In this document: one piece after another, positions 51,810 through 60,284 of the stretch
How the letters are laid out: each line of letters opens with the position of its first letter
Position numbering within the stretch: the stretch's first letter is position 1
Origin: Labrenzia sp. 011
GTDB lineage: Bacteria > Pseudomonadota > Alphaproteobacteria > Rhizobiales > Stappiaceae
DNA: 64,000 nucleotides
Direction of reading: 5' to 3'
Assembly (NCBI RefSeq): GCF_003075075.1
Contig: NZ_QCYM01000015.1
Location: 1-64,000, forward strand
Made by a program: the position numbers and the translations under genes
Notes under the pieces: model-generated
What the model was told of the DNA's origin: nothing
Database searches by the model: none
What the model saw: the letters and a program-made list of their open reading frames with translations, nothing else

Positions 51810-53225
51810 TCAAGCCGCCCTGAAGCGGTTTAAAAACACGGCCCGCAAGCCGACGATGTCGAAAAGCATGACAGCACCGATATAGGTCACGGCGCCCGTG
51901 AAGACTGGAACGATCAGGTTCAGGAAATCATTGTCCAGCTGAATGCGCAGGGAAAGATATGTCGGGATCGCCATGAACCCGGTTGCCAGACAGATCTTCG
52001 CCACCGGCCAGATCACCACGGGGAGGCGATAGGCGTAGCGGCTCAGGTAATAGCCGAACACGACGCCGCAGATTTCGGAGACCACCAGCGAAGCCGCGGC
52101 CCCCACAAGGCCGTATATGGGGACGAGAATGAGCATTCCACTGACGCTGAGGGCGAGAATGAAGAGACCCTGAACCCCCATCATGAATGGTTTCTTCGCC
52201 AGCTGAAAACTCACATGAATATATTGATAGGTAATGGTGCGGAAAAGCCAGGCGAAGACCAGGATCGGAATCAGCACCGTCGCCGCATCGCGGAAATCCT
52301 CTCCGAGAACGAAGGTCGCCAGCCGGCCGGAAGTCAGCGCCATGCCGACGGTTGCCGGCAGGATGAGGGCCATGAGGATCTCGAAACTCTTTCTCATATG
52401 CTGGTCTGTGGCTTCGAGCCCGTCGCGCGCGTAAAGCCTGATCGCAATCGGCACCACGGCCGAACCGATGGCGACCCCCATCATGAGGATGATCTGCCTG
52501 ACGAAATCCGCGGACGCGCCGTAGATGCCGGCGGCGGCTTCGCCCATGAGCGCCACGATCAGTATCCGGTCGAAGAAGGAATGAAGCGTGAAGGCGGCGC
52601 CGGACGCGGTCATGGGCAGGCCGAAGCGCAGCATCGTTTTCAGGATCTCGGGATCGAACCCTTTCATCGGCCGTTTCAGGATCGACGGCATGAAAAACAC
52701 GAGCGTGACGAAATAGCCCCCCGCCACCCCGAGCAGCAGCCCCTCGCCGCCAAGGTCGAACCCGATCACCAGCACACAGGAAATGACAAAGGCCATCGCA
52801 CTCCGTACGATCATCGAGGACGCGAAAAGTCCGGTTTTCTGATGGGCGCGAAAGATCTCCTGCAAAAACTCGAACAGGCCCACGCCGATCGCGACCAGCA
52901 GGGCCTCCATCGCGTAGCTGCTGGACTCCCCGGAAACGAAGACGAAAAGTTCGAAGAAAAAGGGGCTGATGAGGACGATCCCGGCAAAGGCCGCCAGGGC
53001 GGTAAGCCGCATGTCGACCTCTTCGCCTTCCGAACTGAAACGGAGCAGGGACGTCTTTATCCAGTTGAAAAGCAGGGAGGAGAAAAGGGTCGCTATCCCG
53101 ATGCCGACGACATAGATGCCGTATTCATGCGGTGTCAGAACCCGCGTGAACAGCATCACCAGCGCGAAGCCGAACACCGCGGACACCACATTGGCGGTCA
53201 TGTAGGACGAAACCTGACGGAGCAC
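51810..53225 (-). CDS. Polysaccharide flippase, Wzx/MATE-like
   Basis: A 471-residue membrane protein with about 12-14 helices. It begins VLRQVSSYMTANVVSAVFGFALVMLF-like (GTG start at 53225, in a TAGTG overlap with the GH10 gene) and has the family's FMPSILKRP loop. It is expected to flip lipid-linked repeat units across the inner membrane for the Wzy-dependent pathway. It forms one operon with the GH10 gene upstream. Confidence 0.88.
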   Translation of the reverse strand: MLRQVSSYMTANVVSAVFGFALVMLFTRVLTPHEYGIYVVGIGIATLFSSLLFNWIKTSLLRFSSEGEEVDMRLTALAAFAGIVLISPFFFELFVFVSGESSSYAMEALLVAIGVGLFEFLQEIFRAHQKTGLFASSMIVRSAMAFVISCVLVIGFDLGGEGLLLGVAGGYFVTLVFFMPSILKRPMKGFDPEILKTMLRFGLPMTASGAAFTLHSFFDRILIVALMGEAAAGIYGASADFVRQIILMMGVAIGSAVVPIAIRLYARDGLEATDQHMRKSFEILMALILPATVGMALTSGRLATFVLGEDFRDAATVLIPILVFAWLFRTITYQYIHVSFQLAKKPFMMGVQGLFILALSVSGMLILVPIYGLVGAAASLVVSEICGVVFGYYLSRYAYRLPVVIWPVAKICLATGFMAIPTYLSLRIQLDNDFLNLIVPVFTGAVTYIGAVMLFDIVGLRAVFLNRFRAA

Positions 53226-54304
53226 TATGAACCTGCTCGCGTGAATTCTTGCAGCACCTGCATCATCGCCTTGGGCTGGAAATTCTCGTCAAGTGGCAAT
53301 GGCCGGTTCAACAGTCCGTCCCGGCGCTTGAACCAGATCGGCACCCAGGTGTATTTGTCCGATATGCCCCATGTCAGGATCGCCTTGGGCTCGACGACAT
53401 CGCAGATCGCGGTGAGATAATCTCTCACCCTCAAGGCCGCGATCTGATCGCGCACTCCCTGTGCGGCGGGCAGGTTGTTGTCGATGACGTCAAGTTCGGT
53501 CACGTAGATATCGAGGCCGAGCCCGCTGACCTCCTCGACAAAGCGCGACAGGCCCTCCTTGTCGATTTCGGCTTCCCCCGTGAGGTGCCCCTGAAGGCCC
53601 AGCGCGTGCACGGGGACGTCGCGATCCTTGAGCTCTTTCAGCAGGTCAAGCATCGCCACACGGCGTTGGCGGCAGACTTCGGTCGTCTTCTCGAAATTGA
53701 AATCGTTCAGGACGAGCCGGGCATCGGGATCCGTCGCCGCCGCCGTCCTGAAGGCAAGCTCGATGTAGCCCTTGCCCAGGGCCTGAAGCCAGATGGAATC
53801 GCGCAGCGGCCCCTCTTTCGCGGGGTCTTCGGAAATCGGCTCGTTGACCACGTCCCAGTTGGGAATACGGCCGCGATAGCGACCGACGACGACTTCGATA
53901 TGGTGGGTCAGTTCGAATTCGGCCTCGGACGCGGTGATATCCTTCGTCCACTCCGGCAGGGCCGCGTACCAGACCAGCGTATGGCCACGCATGGTCATGC
54001 CGTTTGCATCGGCAAAGGCGATCAGACGGTCGGGCTGGTCGAAATTGAAAACCGAGCGGTCCGGACGCAGATCGAACCACTTGAGACCGCCCTCGCCCAC
54101 CACCTGCTGGCAATAGGTGCGCACGGCAGCCGCATAGTCGGGATCGCTTTCCAGATTGTCGACGCGGATTGCCGCTCCATAGGGAATGGTATTTGTCGCG
54201 GCGGCCGCATTCGCGGACAGTCCGACCGGAAAGAGCAGGCTCATGGAGCCGGTGGACGCAAGGCCTGCGCCGAGTGCACCAAGCACAAAATCCCGTCTAT
54301 GCAT
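53225..54304 (-). CDS. Exported GH10 endo-1,4-beta-xylanase-like glycosidase
   Basis: A 359-residue protein from ATG 54304, preceded by TAAGGA. The first residues MHRRDFVLGALGAGLAS are a twin-arginine signal, so it is exported. The GH10 barrel has TMRGHTLVWYAALPEW, the acid/base Glu155 in WDVVNEP and the nucleophile Glu270 in YVTELDV. Both catalytic residues are intact. Lying within an exopolysaccharide locus, it may trim or process the polymer and need not act on plant xylan. A GTG at 54349 would give a longer N-terminus that disrupts the signal. Confidence 0.88.
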   Translation of the reverse strand: MHRRDFVLGALGAGLASTGSMSLLFPVGLSANAAAATNTIPYGAAIRVDNLESDPDYAAAVRTYCQQVVGEGGLKWFDLRPDRSVFNFDQPDRLIAFADANGMTMRGHTLVWYAALPEWTKDITASEAEFELTHHIEVVVGRYRGRIPNWDVVNEPISEDPAKEGPLRDSIWLQALGKGYIELAFRTAAATDPDARLVLNDFNFEKTTEVCRQRRVAMLDLLKELKDRDVPVHALGLQGHLTGEAEIDKEGLSRFVEEVSGLGLDIYVTELDVIDNNLPAAQGVRDQIAALRVRDYLTAICDVVEPKAILTWGISDKYTWVPIWFKRRDGLLNRPLPLDENFQPKAMMQVLQEFTRAGS

Positions 54305-54493
54305 CGACTTCGTATCCTTAGCGCCAAGTCGGGAAAAGACCTCGTTCACTTGACGTCAACCCGTCTTTATCGGCGTCGTAACACGGTTATAGGTTGCCTG
54401 AAAACTAAATAATCTGACAGGTTAGCGGATGCTTAATCGGAACAGTATCTGCTGGAATGCAGATTCGCATTCGAACGGATTCGATACCGGAAA

Positions 54494-55870
54494 ATGTATA
54501 GCGCCACTCCAATCGCGCCACTGCACAGCGCCCCCCATGGTCCGCAAGCACGCGGACGTCCGGGTGCCTGGATCCTGACGGCAGCCCTGTTCCTTGGCGT
54601 GTTCTTCTACTTCTGGATCGGTCTTGCTCCCTTCCCGAATCCGAACGCGGCCAATCTGACCACCCCCTATGGTGGCAGTTCCAACCGGTTCAACCAGATT
54701 GTCGTCGTGCTCATGTCGGGACTGCTGCTTTTCGTGGTGCTCGGCAAGTCCAACCGCCGGTTTCTCCTGTGTCCGCGCAGTCTCCTTCTGGCCATCGTGG
54801 CATGGTTTGCCTTTGCCAGCCTGTTCGCCGGCGATCCGGGCACAGCCTTCCGCCGGATCGTGTTTGCGATTCTCGTGTGCGGCTGCGGCAGCGCCATCCT
54901 GCTGTTGCCGAGATCGCGCGAACAGTTCACGACGCTTGTCTGCATCGCACTGACGGTCGTCATCGGGATGGCCTATTACGGCGTTGCCCTCCTGCCGCAT
55001 CTTGCCATCCACCAGGCCAGCGATGCTCTGGAACAGCAGCTGGCGGGCGACTGGCGCGGTCACATGGGGCACAAGAACGTTGCGGCTGCCGCCATGGTGT
55101 TCTCGATCTTTTTCGGTCTTTATATCTCGCGGGCCAGATCCACCCTGCTCGGCGCCATGATCGTCCTTCTGGCGACCGTCTTTCTCTGGAAATCCGGCAG
55201 CAAGACCTCCTTTGCCATGCTTCCCCTGATCCTGCTCCTGAGCTGGGTCTTCGAAACGTTCCGGATCCTGCGCCCGGTCATCATCGTCGGCGGGCTTGTC
55301 ACCGTGAACACCCTGCTGATATCGGCAGCCATGTCGGAAAGCGTCCAGCAACTGCTGGCGTCCGCCGGGGTCGATCCGACGTTCACCGACAGGACAGCGA
55401 TCTGGAACATCGCCCTCAATGCGATCGGCCAGAGTCCGATCACCGGCTACGGATACCAGTCCTTCTGGCAGACCGAGGCCCTGTTCCGAAGCGGGTATTC
55501 CCTCTATTCCTGGGCAGTGACCGCCGCCAATGCCCACAACGGCTACCTGGAACAATTCGTCAATGCCGGCATCCCGGGCTTCCTGCTCGTCGTCACCTGG
55601 CTGGTGTTTCTGCCCATCCGATATGCGAACAAGGCCCTTGCAGGCGACAATGATCCGCTTCTCACCCGCCTGTTCCTTCGCATCTGGATGTTCTCGCTGT
55701 TCTTTGCCTGCCTCGAAAGTCCGTTTTTCGGCAATTCCGGCCCCGTCTGGTTCACCATGCTCATCGGTGTCTTCGGCCTGCGATTGCAGGCCCATGCCTG
55801 TCTGATCTGCGCGCTGCCGGACAGGGTGCGCAGCAGGGCGCAAGGCGGACTGGCGACAAACACACGTTAA
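54494..55870 (+). CDS. O-antigen ligase/polymerase family protein (Wzy/WaaL-like)
   Basis: A 458-residue membrane protein with about ten helices. The large periplasmic loop has the Wzy_C pattern, e.g. DRTAIWNIALNAIGQSPITGYGYQSFW, then ANAHNGYLEQFVNAGIPGFLL. In this locus it most likely polymerises repeat units. It is divergent from the GH10 gene with a 190-nt gap. Confidence 0.88.
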   Translation: MYSATPIAPLHSAPHGPQARGRPGAWILTAALFLGVFFYFWIGLAPFPNPNAANLTTPYGGSSNRFNQIVVVLMSGLLLFVVLGKSNRRFLLCPRSLLLAIVAWFAFASLFAGDPGTAFRRIVFAILVCGCGSAILLLPRSREQFTTLVCIALTVVIGMAYYGVALLPHLAIHQASDALEQQLAGDWRGHMGHKNVAAAAMVFSIFFGLYISRARSTLLGAMIVLLATVFLWKSGSKTSFAMLPLILLLSWVFETFRILRPVIIVGGLVTVNTLLISAAMSESVQQLLASAGVDPTFTDRTAIWNIALNAIGQSPITGYGYQSFWQTEALFRSGYSLYSWAVTAANAHNGYLEQFVNAGIPGFLLVVTWLVFLPIRYANKALAGDNDPLLTRLFLRIWMFSLFFACLESPFFGNSGPVWFTMLIGVFGLRLQAHACLICALPDRVRSRAQGGLATNTR

Positions 55871-55908
55871 CGTCTTGCCTGTTATGACACCGGTAAAGTT
55901 GCCGGGAG

Positions 55909-56910
55909 ATGCCGCCTCAGCAGGCGCGTTTCCCGGCAGCGCAAGGGTTCACCTCCATGGGATCGATGGCTTGCATGTCCGACCAAACGAAAATCGAAGC
56001 CGTTGTCTGCATACCGACATTCCGCCGGCCGGACTGGCTGGCCCGCACGCTGGCATCCCTGGCGGAGCAGACCGCCGATTTCCGCTTTGCCATCGTCGTC
56101 GTCGACAATGACGCCGCCAATCCGCTGGGAAGGAATGTCGCCAGGTCGTTTTTCGAAACCCATTCCATTGCGAATGTGGTTGTCACCGAGGAGAACCAGG
56201 GAAACTGCTACGCGATCAACAGGGCCTTCAGCGAAGCCCTGAAGGCGTTCCCCGAAGCCGGTTTCCTTCTCATGATCGATGACGACGAAACGGCCGCGCC
56301 GTGCTGGCTGGCCGAAATGGTCGGTCTTGCGCGGCGGGAGGCTGCCGATATCGTCGGCGGACCGGTCCTGCGCCGTTTCGAAGGTGCGGTGCCGGACGAG
56401 GTGCGCAGGCATCCGCTGTTCCTGTCCATCGACGGGACGACCCGGGAAATCGACCAGCTTCACGGTTCGGGGAACTGCCTGATCCGGCGGCACGTCTTCG
56501 ACAAACTGGGCGCGCCGTTCTTCGACCTCCGCTTCAATTTCCTGGGCGGCGGCGACATGGACTTCTTCACCCGATGCCGCCGGGCAGGCTTCAGGACCTT
56601 CTGGAATTCACGGGCCGAGATACAGGAATTCGTGCCGCCGGAACGCACGACAGCCAGATTCCTGATGACCCGATCCATCCGAACCGGGTCGATAAACTAC
56701 ATGGTCGACAGGTCGAACGGCATGTCCGCGGCGGTGGCCTGTGCCAAGACCGCGGCAAGTCTCGGACTGGGTGTCCTGCGTTCAATAGCGGTTCTTGTCC
56801 GGACACGGCAGCTGCTTCCCGCCAGTCATCCGTTGCTCCTTCCGGTGGGCCGCGCCTATGCGGCGCTCGGCTGTCTGCCCGCCCCCTACAAGGCGCCGGA
56901 CGCGGCCTGA
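55909..56910 (+). CDS. Glycosyltransferase family 2 protein
   Basis: A 333-residue GT-A enzyme. VVCIPTFRRPDWLARTLASL gives the nucleotide-sugar start, VVDNDA is the first acidic motif and IDDDETA is the DXD. The GGGDMDFFTRCRRAGF block is the usual acceptor motif. The start is unsure: ATG 55909, or 55957, 55966 and 55975, all in frame; 55975 (MSDQTKIE) gives a compact N-terminus. Its last 25 nt overlap the converging DUF6492-like gene. Confidence 0.88.
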   Translation: MPPQQARFPAAQGFTSMGSMACMSDQTKIEAVVCIPTFRRPDWLARTLASLAEQTADFRFAIVVVDNDAANPLGRNVARSFFETHSIANVVVTEENQGNCYAINRAFSEALKAFPEAGFLLMIDDDETAAPCWLAEMVGLARREAADIVGGPVLRRFEGAVPDEVRRHPLFLSIDGTTREIDQLHGSGNCLIRRHVFDKLGAPFFDLRFNFLGGGDMDFFTRCRRAGFRTFWNSRAEIQEFVPPERTTARFLMTRSIRTGSINYMVDRSNGMSAAVACAKTAASLGLGVLRSIAVLVRTRQLLPASHPLLLPVGRAYAALGCLPAPYKAPDAA

Positions 56911-57782
56911 GCGGCCGGTTCCGCCAGGGCGACCTCGCGAATGATCCGCAGCGGTGTCGCCGTATGGGACTGTATGGTGATGGCGTGCTGGGAAGGCTGC
57001 AGCCCCTCCATGAAGGAGATCAGCCCGGCCTTGTCCAGTTGCGGACCTCCCCAGTAGGTGAGGCAGTGGCTTACGCAGGTTCGTTCGTGGCGCGCGGCAA
57101 GGACCGGATCGCTGGCAACGGCAATGCCGTAGATCAGGTATTCGGAAAAATGCCGCTGACGGGCGAGCCCGACCCACCACGGACAGCCGCACACGGATTC
57201 AATGCGTGCCAGCAGCCCCTTCACGGTTTCCCGCTCCCAGACGATCATGGGGCCGATGAAATCATCTCCCGGCAATGCCGGGATCTCCAGTCCCAGGATC
57301 CTGTGCGCGTTGCGCCACCACCGCACATGATGCGGCCGGGACGGATTGATGTCGCCAGGCGAATGGAAAAGCGGAGACTTCGGCTGTCCGGCGAGCTGCC
57401 CCAGATCCGTCGGCCTGCAGAAAACCCCGTCGGAATCCATGAACAGGACACGGTCGCTTTGCTGCGCCGCAGCCATCGCGAACTTGCGCAGCTGCTGCAG
57501 GTGCCAGCCGTAGACGGGCAATCGGATGCGCGGCGACCACCAGTATCGCCGCCCACGCCATTTCGGCAACGGCAAGAGCCTCGGCAGCAGCTGCGAAGAC
57601 GGCACAACCGTCCTGGCCGGGCCCGACAGATGCCTGAAGATATCGAGATCCTCGTCTCCGACCACGATGAAGTGATGCTCGTATCCGGTCACGAAGCGGT
57701 CAATCGTTTCGCAGAGCAATTCGCAGCGCTGCAGGTCGTTGCTGTAGCTCGGCGTGACGATCGAGACCGATGGCGTTTGCAT
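56886..57782 (-). CDS. DUF6492-like putative glycosyltransferase
   Basis: A 298-residue protein with a GT-A-like start SVSIVTPSYSNDLQRCELLC, the core FIVVGDEDLDIF and the acidic MDSDGVFCRP. These fit DUF6492-type sugar transferase-like proteins in polysaccharide loci. It starts at ATG 57782, and its C-terminus overlaps the GT2 gene on the other strand by 25 nt. Substrate unknown. Confidence 0.7.
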   Translation of the reverse strand: MQTPSVSIVTPSYSNDLQRCELLCETIDRFVTGYEHHFIVVGDEDLDIFRHLSGPARTVVPSSQLLPRLLPLPKWRGRRYWWSPRIRLPVYGWHLQQLRKFAMAAAQQSDRVLFMDSDGVFCRPTDLGQLAGQPKSPLFHSPGDINPSRPHHVRWWRNAHRILGLEIPALPGDDFIGPMIVWERETVKGLLARIESVCGCPWWVGLARQRHFSEYLIYGIAVASDPVLAARHERTCVSHCLTYWGGPQLDKAGLISFMEGLQPSQHAITIQSHTATPLRIIREVALAEPAAQAASGAL

Positions 57783-57976
57783 AGTGGCTCCCAGCGCCGG
57801 CGACGGCGCATTGCGGGGACCGGGCCGTGAGGTTTCTGTCTGCCCGGTGCCGTCCGCGGATTTCGGGTTGTCCCGTTTCCGGTTTACATGTGAACACTTC
57901 TTCTAAACATCTTCTTTATATCCATGGTTTCAATACCGAAGCGATATTGCCGTGGTCCCGTTCGCAAAGTCTGGAT

Positions 57977-59056
57977 ATGCCCTCTCCCCGTTACCTCGTC
58001 ATGATCTCGGACGCTGAACAAACCTGCGGCGTCGAGGAGTTTTCCAGGCTTCTGGCCCGCAGGCTCGGCGCACGGGCGGCAACACATGTGCTCGGTTTCG
58101 ATCCCGCCGGGCTGCTGCGGGGCCTGAAAGGATCGGACGCGCTGATCCTGAATTTCCCGATGGTCGCCTGGAAGAAGAAACTTCTGGAGCCCACACTGGC
58201 GGCTCTTGCCGCAAGGATCTCAGGGAAACGCGCCGTCGTGATCCTGCACGAATGGGCCGCACTCGACTGGAAGCGGCGGGTCGTGCTGGCGCCTGTCGTG
58301 CTGCTGGCGAGCGAACTCTGCTTTTCGGCCCCGGAAATCGCCGCAGAATTCGCGGCAAGCCGGCTCGCGCGCCTTGCCTCCCGGCGCAGGACGGTCCTCC
58401 CCATTCCACCCAACCTGACGGCACCCGACAAACTGACGCCCGGCGCCTTTTCCGCGCGTCTGGCAAGGGAGCGTGCAGGCGGACGGATGATCCTGGGGCA
58501 GTTCGGCTCGATCTATCCGCAAAAGCAGGTGGGGTCTCTCCTCGCGGTGGCCGCGGACCTTCGGGCGCGGGGCAAGGATATTTTCGTGGCCTTTGCCGGA
58601 TCCTTCATCAAGGGTCAGGACACGGTCGAGAAGGACTTCTTTGCCGAGGTTGAGCGGTTGGGGCTGTCGGACAGGGTCGCCGTAAGCGGTTTCATCGAGA
58701 GCGATGCGGAACTCTTCGCGATCTTCGGCGAGATCGACGTTTTCTGCTACCTGCTGCCGGACGGACTGACCTCGCGGCGCGGCAGCATTCTGGCGGCGGC
58801 CGCTTCCGGCAAACCGGTCGTCGTCAACGCACCGGCCAATCCCGGCGCCCTCGATCATCACCGGCTGTTTCAGCGTCTGATCGAAACCGGAGGACTCCGT
58901 TTGATCCCGACCGGCGCGAATGCCGGCGCGGCAGCCGAAGCCGTTCTGACGGCCGGACAGGCAACCTCCGGGGCCACCGATCTGGCCGGGGAAATCGACG
59001 CGCTCTGGCGCGATGCGGTCGCGAAAATCGATGCCTGTGTCCGCGACCGGGCATGA
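57977..59056 (+). CDS. Glycosyltransferase family 4-like protein
   Basis: A 359-residue protein from ATG 57977 (MPSPRYLVMISDAEQTCGVEE). The GT-B fold is suggested by VILHEWAALDWKRR and by the C-terminal ILGQFGSIYPQKQVGSLL and VSGFIESDAELFAIFGEIDVF. A longer frame from 57827 adds 50 residues without family resemblance, so I prefer the shorter start. It is divergent from the DUF6492-like gene. Confidence 0.82.
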   Translation: MPSPRYLVMISDAEQTCGVEEFSRLLARRLGARAATHVLGFDPAGLLRGLKGSDALILNFPMVAWKKKLLEPTLAALAARISGKRAVVILHEWAALDWKRRVVLAPVVLLASELCFSAPEIAAEFAASRLARLASRRRTVLPIPPNLTAPDKLTPGAFSARLARERAGGRMILGQFGSIYPQKQVGSLLAVAADLRARGKDIFVAFAGSFIKGQDTVEKDFFAEVERLGLSDRVAVSGFIESDAELFAIFGEIDVFCYLLPDGLTSRRGSILAAAASGKPVVVNAPANPGALDHHRLFQRLIETGGLRLIPTGANAGAAAEAVLTAGQATSGATDLAGEIDALWRDAVAKIDACVRDRA

Positions 59057-59077
59057 GGCCGGGACGCGCTTCGTCCA

Positions 59078-59878
59078 CTATCTGGAGTTTCGCAGGATCT
59101 CCCGCAGGGCGATCGGGTTGGTGACGAGATACCGCCGGGCCAGACGACGTGGCTCCAGGATGGTTCGATAAAGCCACTCCAGGCCGCATTTCTGCATCCA
59201 CTGGGGAGCCCGGCTGTTTTTCCCCGACAGGAAGTCGAAGAGACCGCCGCTGGTCTTGATCACCCCGACGCCGTGCAGTCTGTGCAGATTGCGGACAACG
59301 AATTCCTGCTCGCGCGGCACACCGAGCCCCACCCACAGAATGTCTGGCTTCAGCCGGTTGATTTCCTCGACAACCGCCTTTTCCTGATCGTGCGAAAAAT
59401 AGCCGTTGCCCCGACCTGCGAATTTCAGCTTCGGGTAAAGAGCCTGCATCCGATCCACGGCCAACTTGTTGACCTCTTCGTGCGCGCCGAGAAAATAGAA
59501 ACTGAGACCGGCAGACTCGGCCTTGTCGGCAACCGCATGGACAAGATCCGTGGTGGCCACACGCTCGCTCAGGGCATTGCTGGCCACATGGCGCGACAAA
59601 AGCACCATGGGCATGCCATCGGCATGGATCTGGTCCGCGCGCAGCAGAAGTTTCCTGAAGTCCTGATCCTTCGCCGCCATGGCAATGACCTGACCGTTGG
59701 CCGACGTGGAATAATAGGGAAGGCGGTCGCCGCTCCTGGCCTCGCGTGCAAGCCGGACAAATTGCTCGGCCGTTTCCCGCATCCCGATGTTCGCAATGGG
59801 AAGTCCGCCAAGCACTGTTGCTGCCTGGGGTCGCGTTGAACCGGATTGCGGCCGTTGTTCGGCTTCGGACAGGATCAT
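59078..59878 (-). CDS. WecG/TagA/CpsF family glycosyltransferase
   Basis: A 266-residue GT26 enzyme. Diagnostic blocks are LLRADQIHADGMPMVLLSR, FYFLGAHEEVNKLAVDRMQ, DILWVGLGVPREQEFV and GVIKTSGGLFDFLSGKNSRAP, with the C-terminal RTILEPRRLARRYLV. It probably adds the second sugar to an undecaprenyl-linked primer or later in the repeat unit. It converges on the GT4-like gene. Confidence 0.9.
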   Translation of the reverse strand: MILSEAEQRPQSGSTRPQAATVLGGLPIANIGMRETAEQFVRLAREARSGDRLPYYSTSANGQVIAMAAKDQDFRKLLLRADQIHADGMPMVLLSRHVASNALSERVATTDLVHAVADKAESAGLSFYFLGAHEEVNKLAVDRMQALYPKLKFAGRGNGYFSHDQEKAVVEEINRLKPDILWVGLGVPREQEFVVRNLHRLHGVGVIKTSGGLFDFLSGKNSRAPQWMQKCGLEWLYRTILEPRRLARRYLVTNPIALREILRNSR

Positions 59879-60284
59879 TCAGTTCCAGAACTCTTGACGG
59901 GAAAACCGGGTCACCGACCCGAACTGTCCCAAGCCTTAGCACGCCTGAAGTTAAATGCGGGTTAGGAATGGGGAAAAGGTCGTACAAAATTCCGTAATTC
60001 TTACGCTGTAAGCAATGTCAGGTGCCGGTCCCTGTCGGCGGACGGGCAGCCGCCATGATTTGACCGAAATGTTCCCGTCACATTCCCGCGGCGTTGCGGA
60101 TCGGCGCGCCCGGCCTTTTCCCGAGAGGAAACACGTCCCGACAGACTGCCTTCGACCGGGGGCGGTGAATGGCAGGACCGTTTCACGGGCTCCCATTAGG
60201 CAGTTGCTAACCATGTTGGATTATTCTATCGGGATGAACAAACTTGACATTCCAGCAAATTCGCACGCGAGACAGGACGGGTAA
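59879..60284. other. Divergent intergenic region between WecG-like and copolymerase genes
   Basis: No gene is supported in about 400 nt. The gap contains the two divergent promoters. A TTGACA-like hexamer occurs at 60244 but without a convincing -10 partner. AGGACGGG before 60285 is the ribosome site of the next gene. Confidence 0.5.

Noticed and set aside
52215-53420. 401-codon plus-strand frame opposite the flippase, very rich in His, Glu and Arg
   Set aside because: Shadow of a membrane-protein gene; reversed hydrophobic codons yield charged residues.
56301-57830. 509-codon plus-strand frame across GT2 and the DUF6492-like gene
   Set aside because: Runs out of frame through one real gene and antisense to another; no family match.
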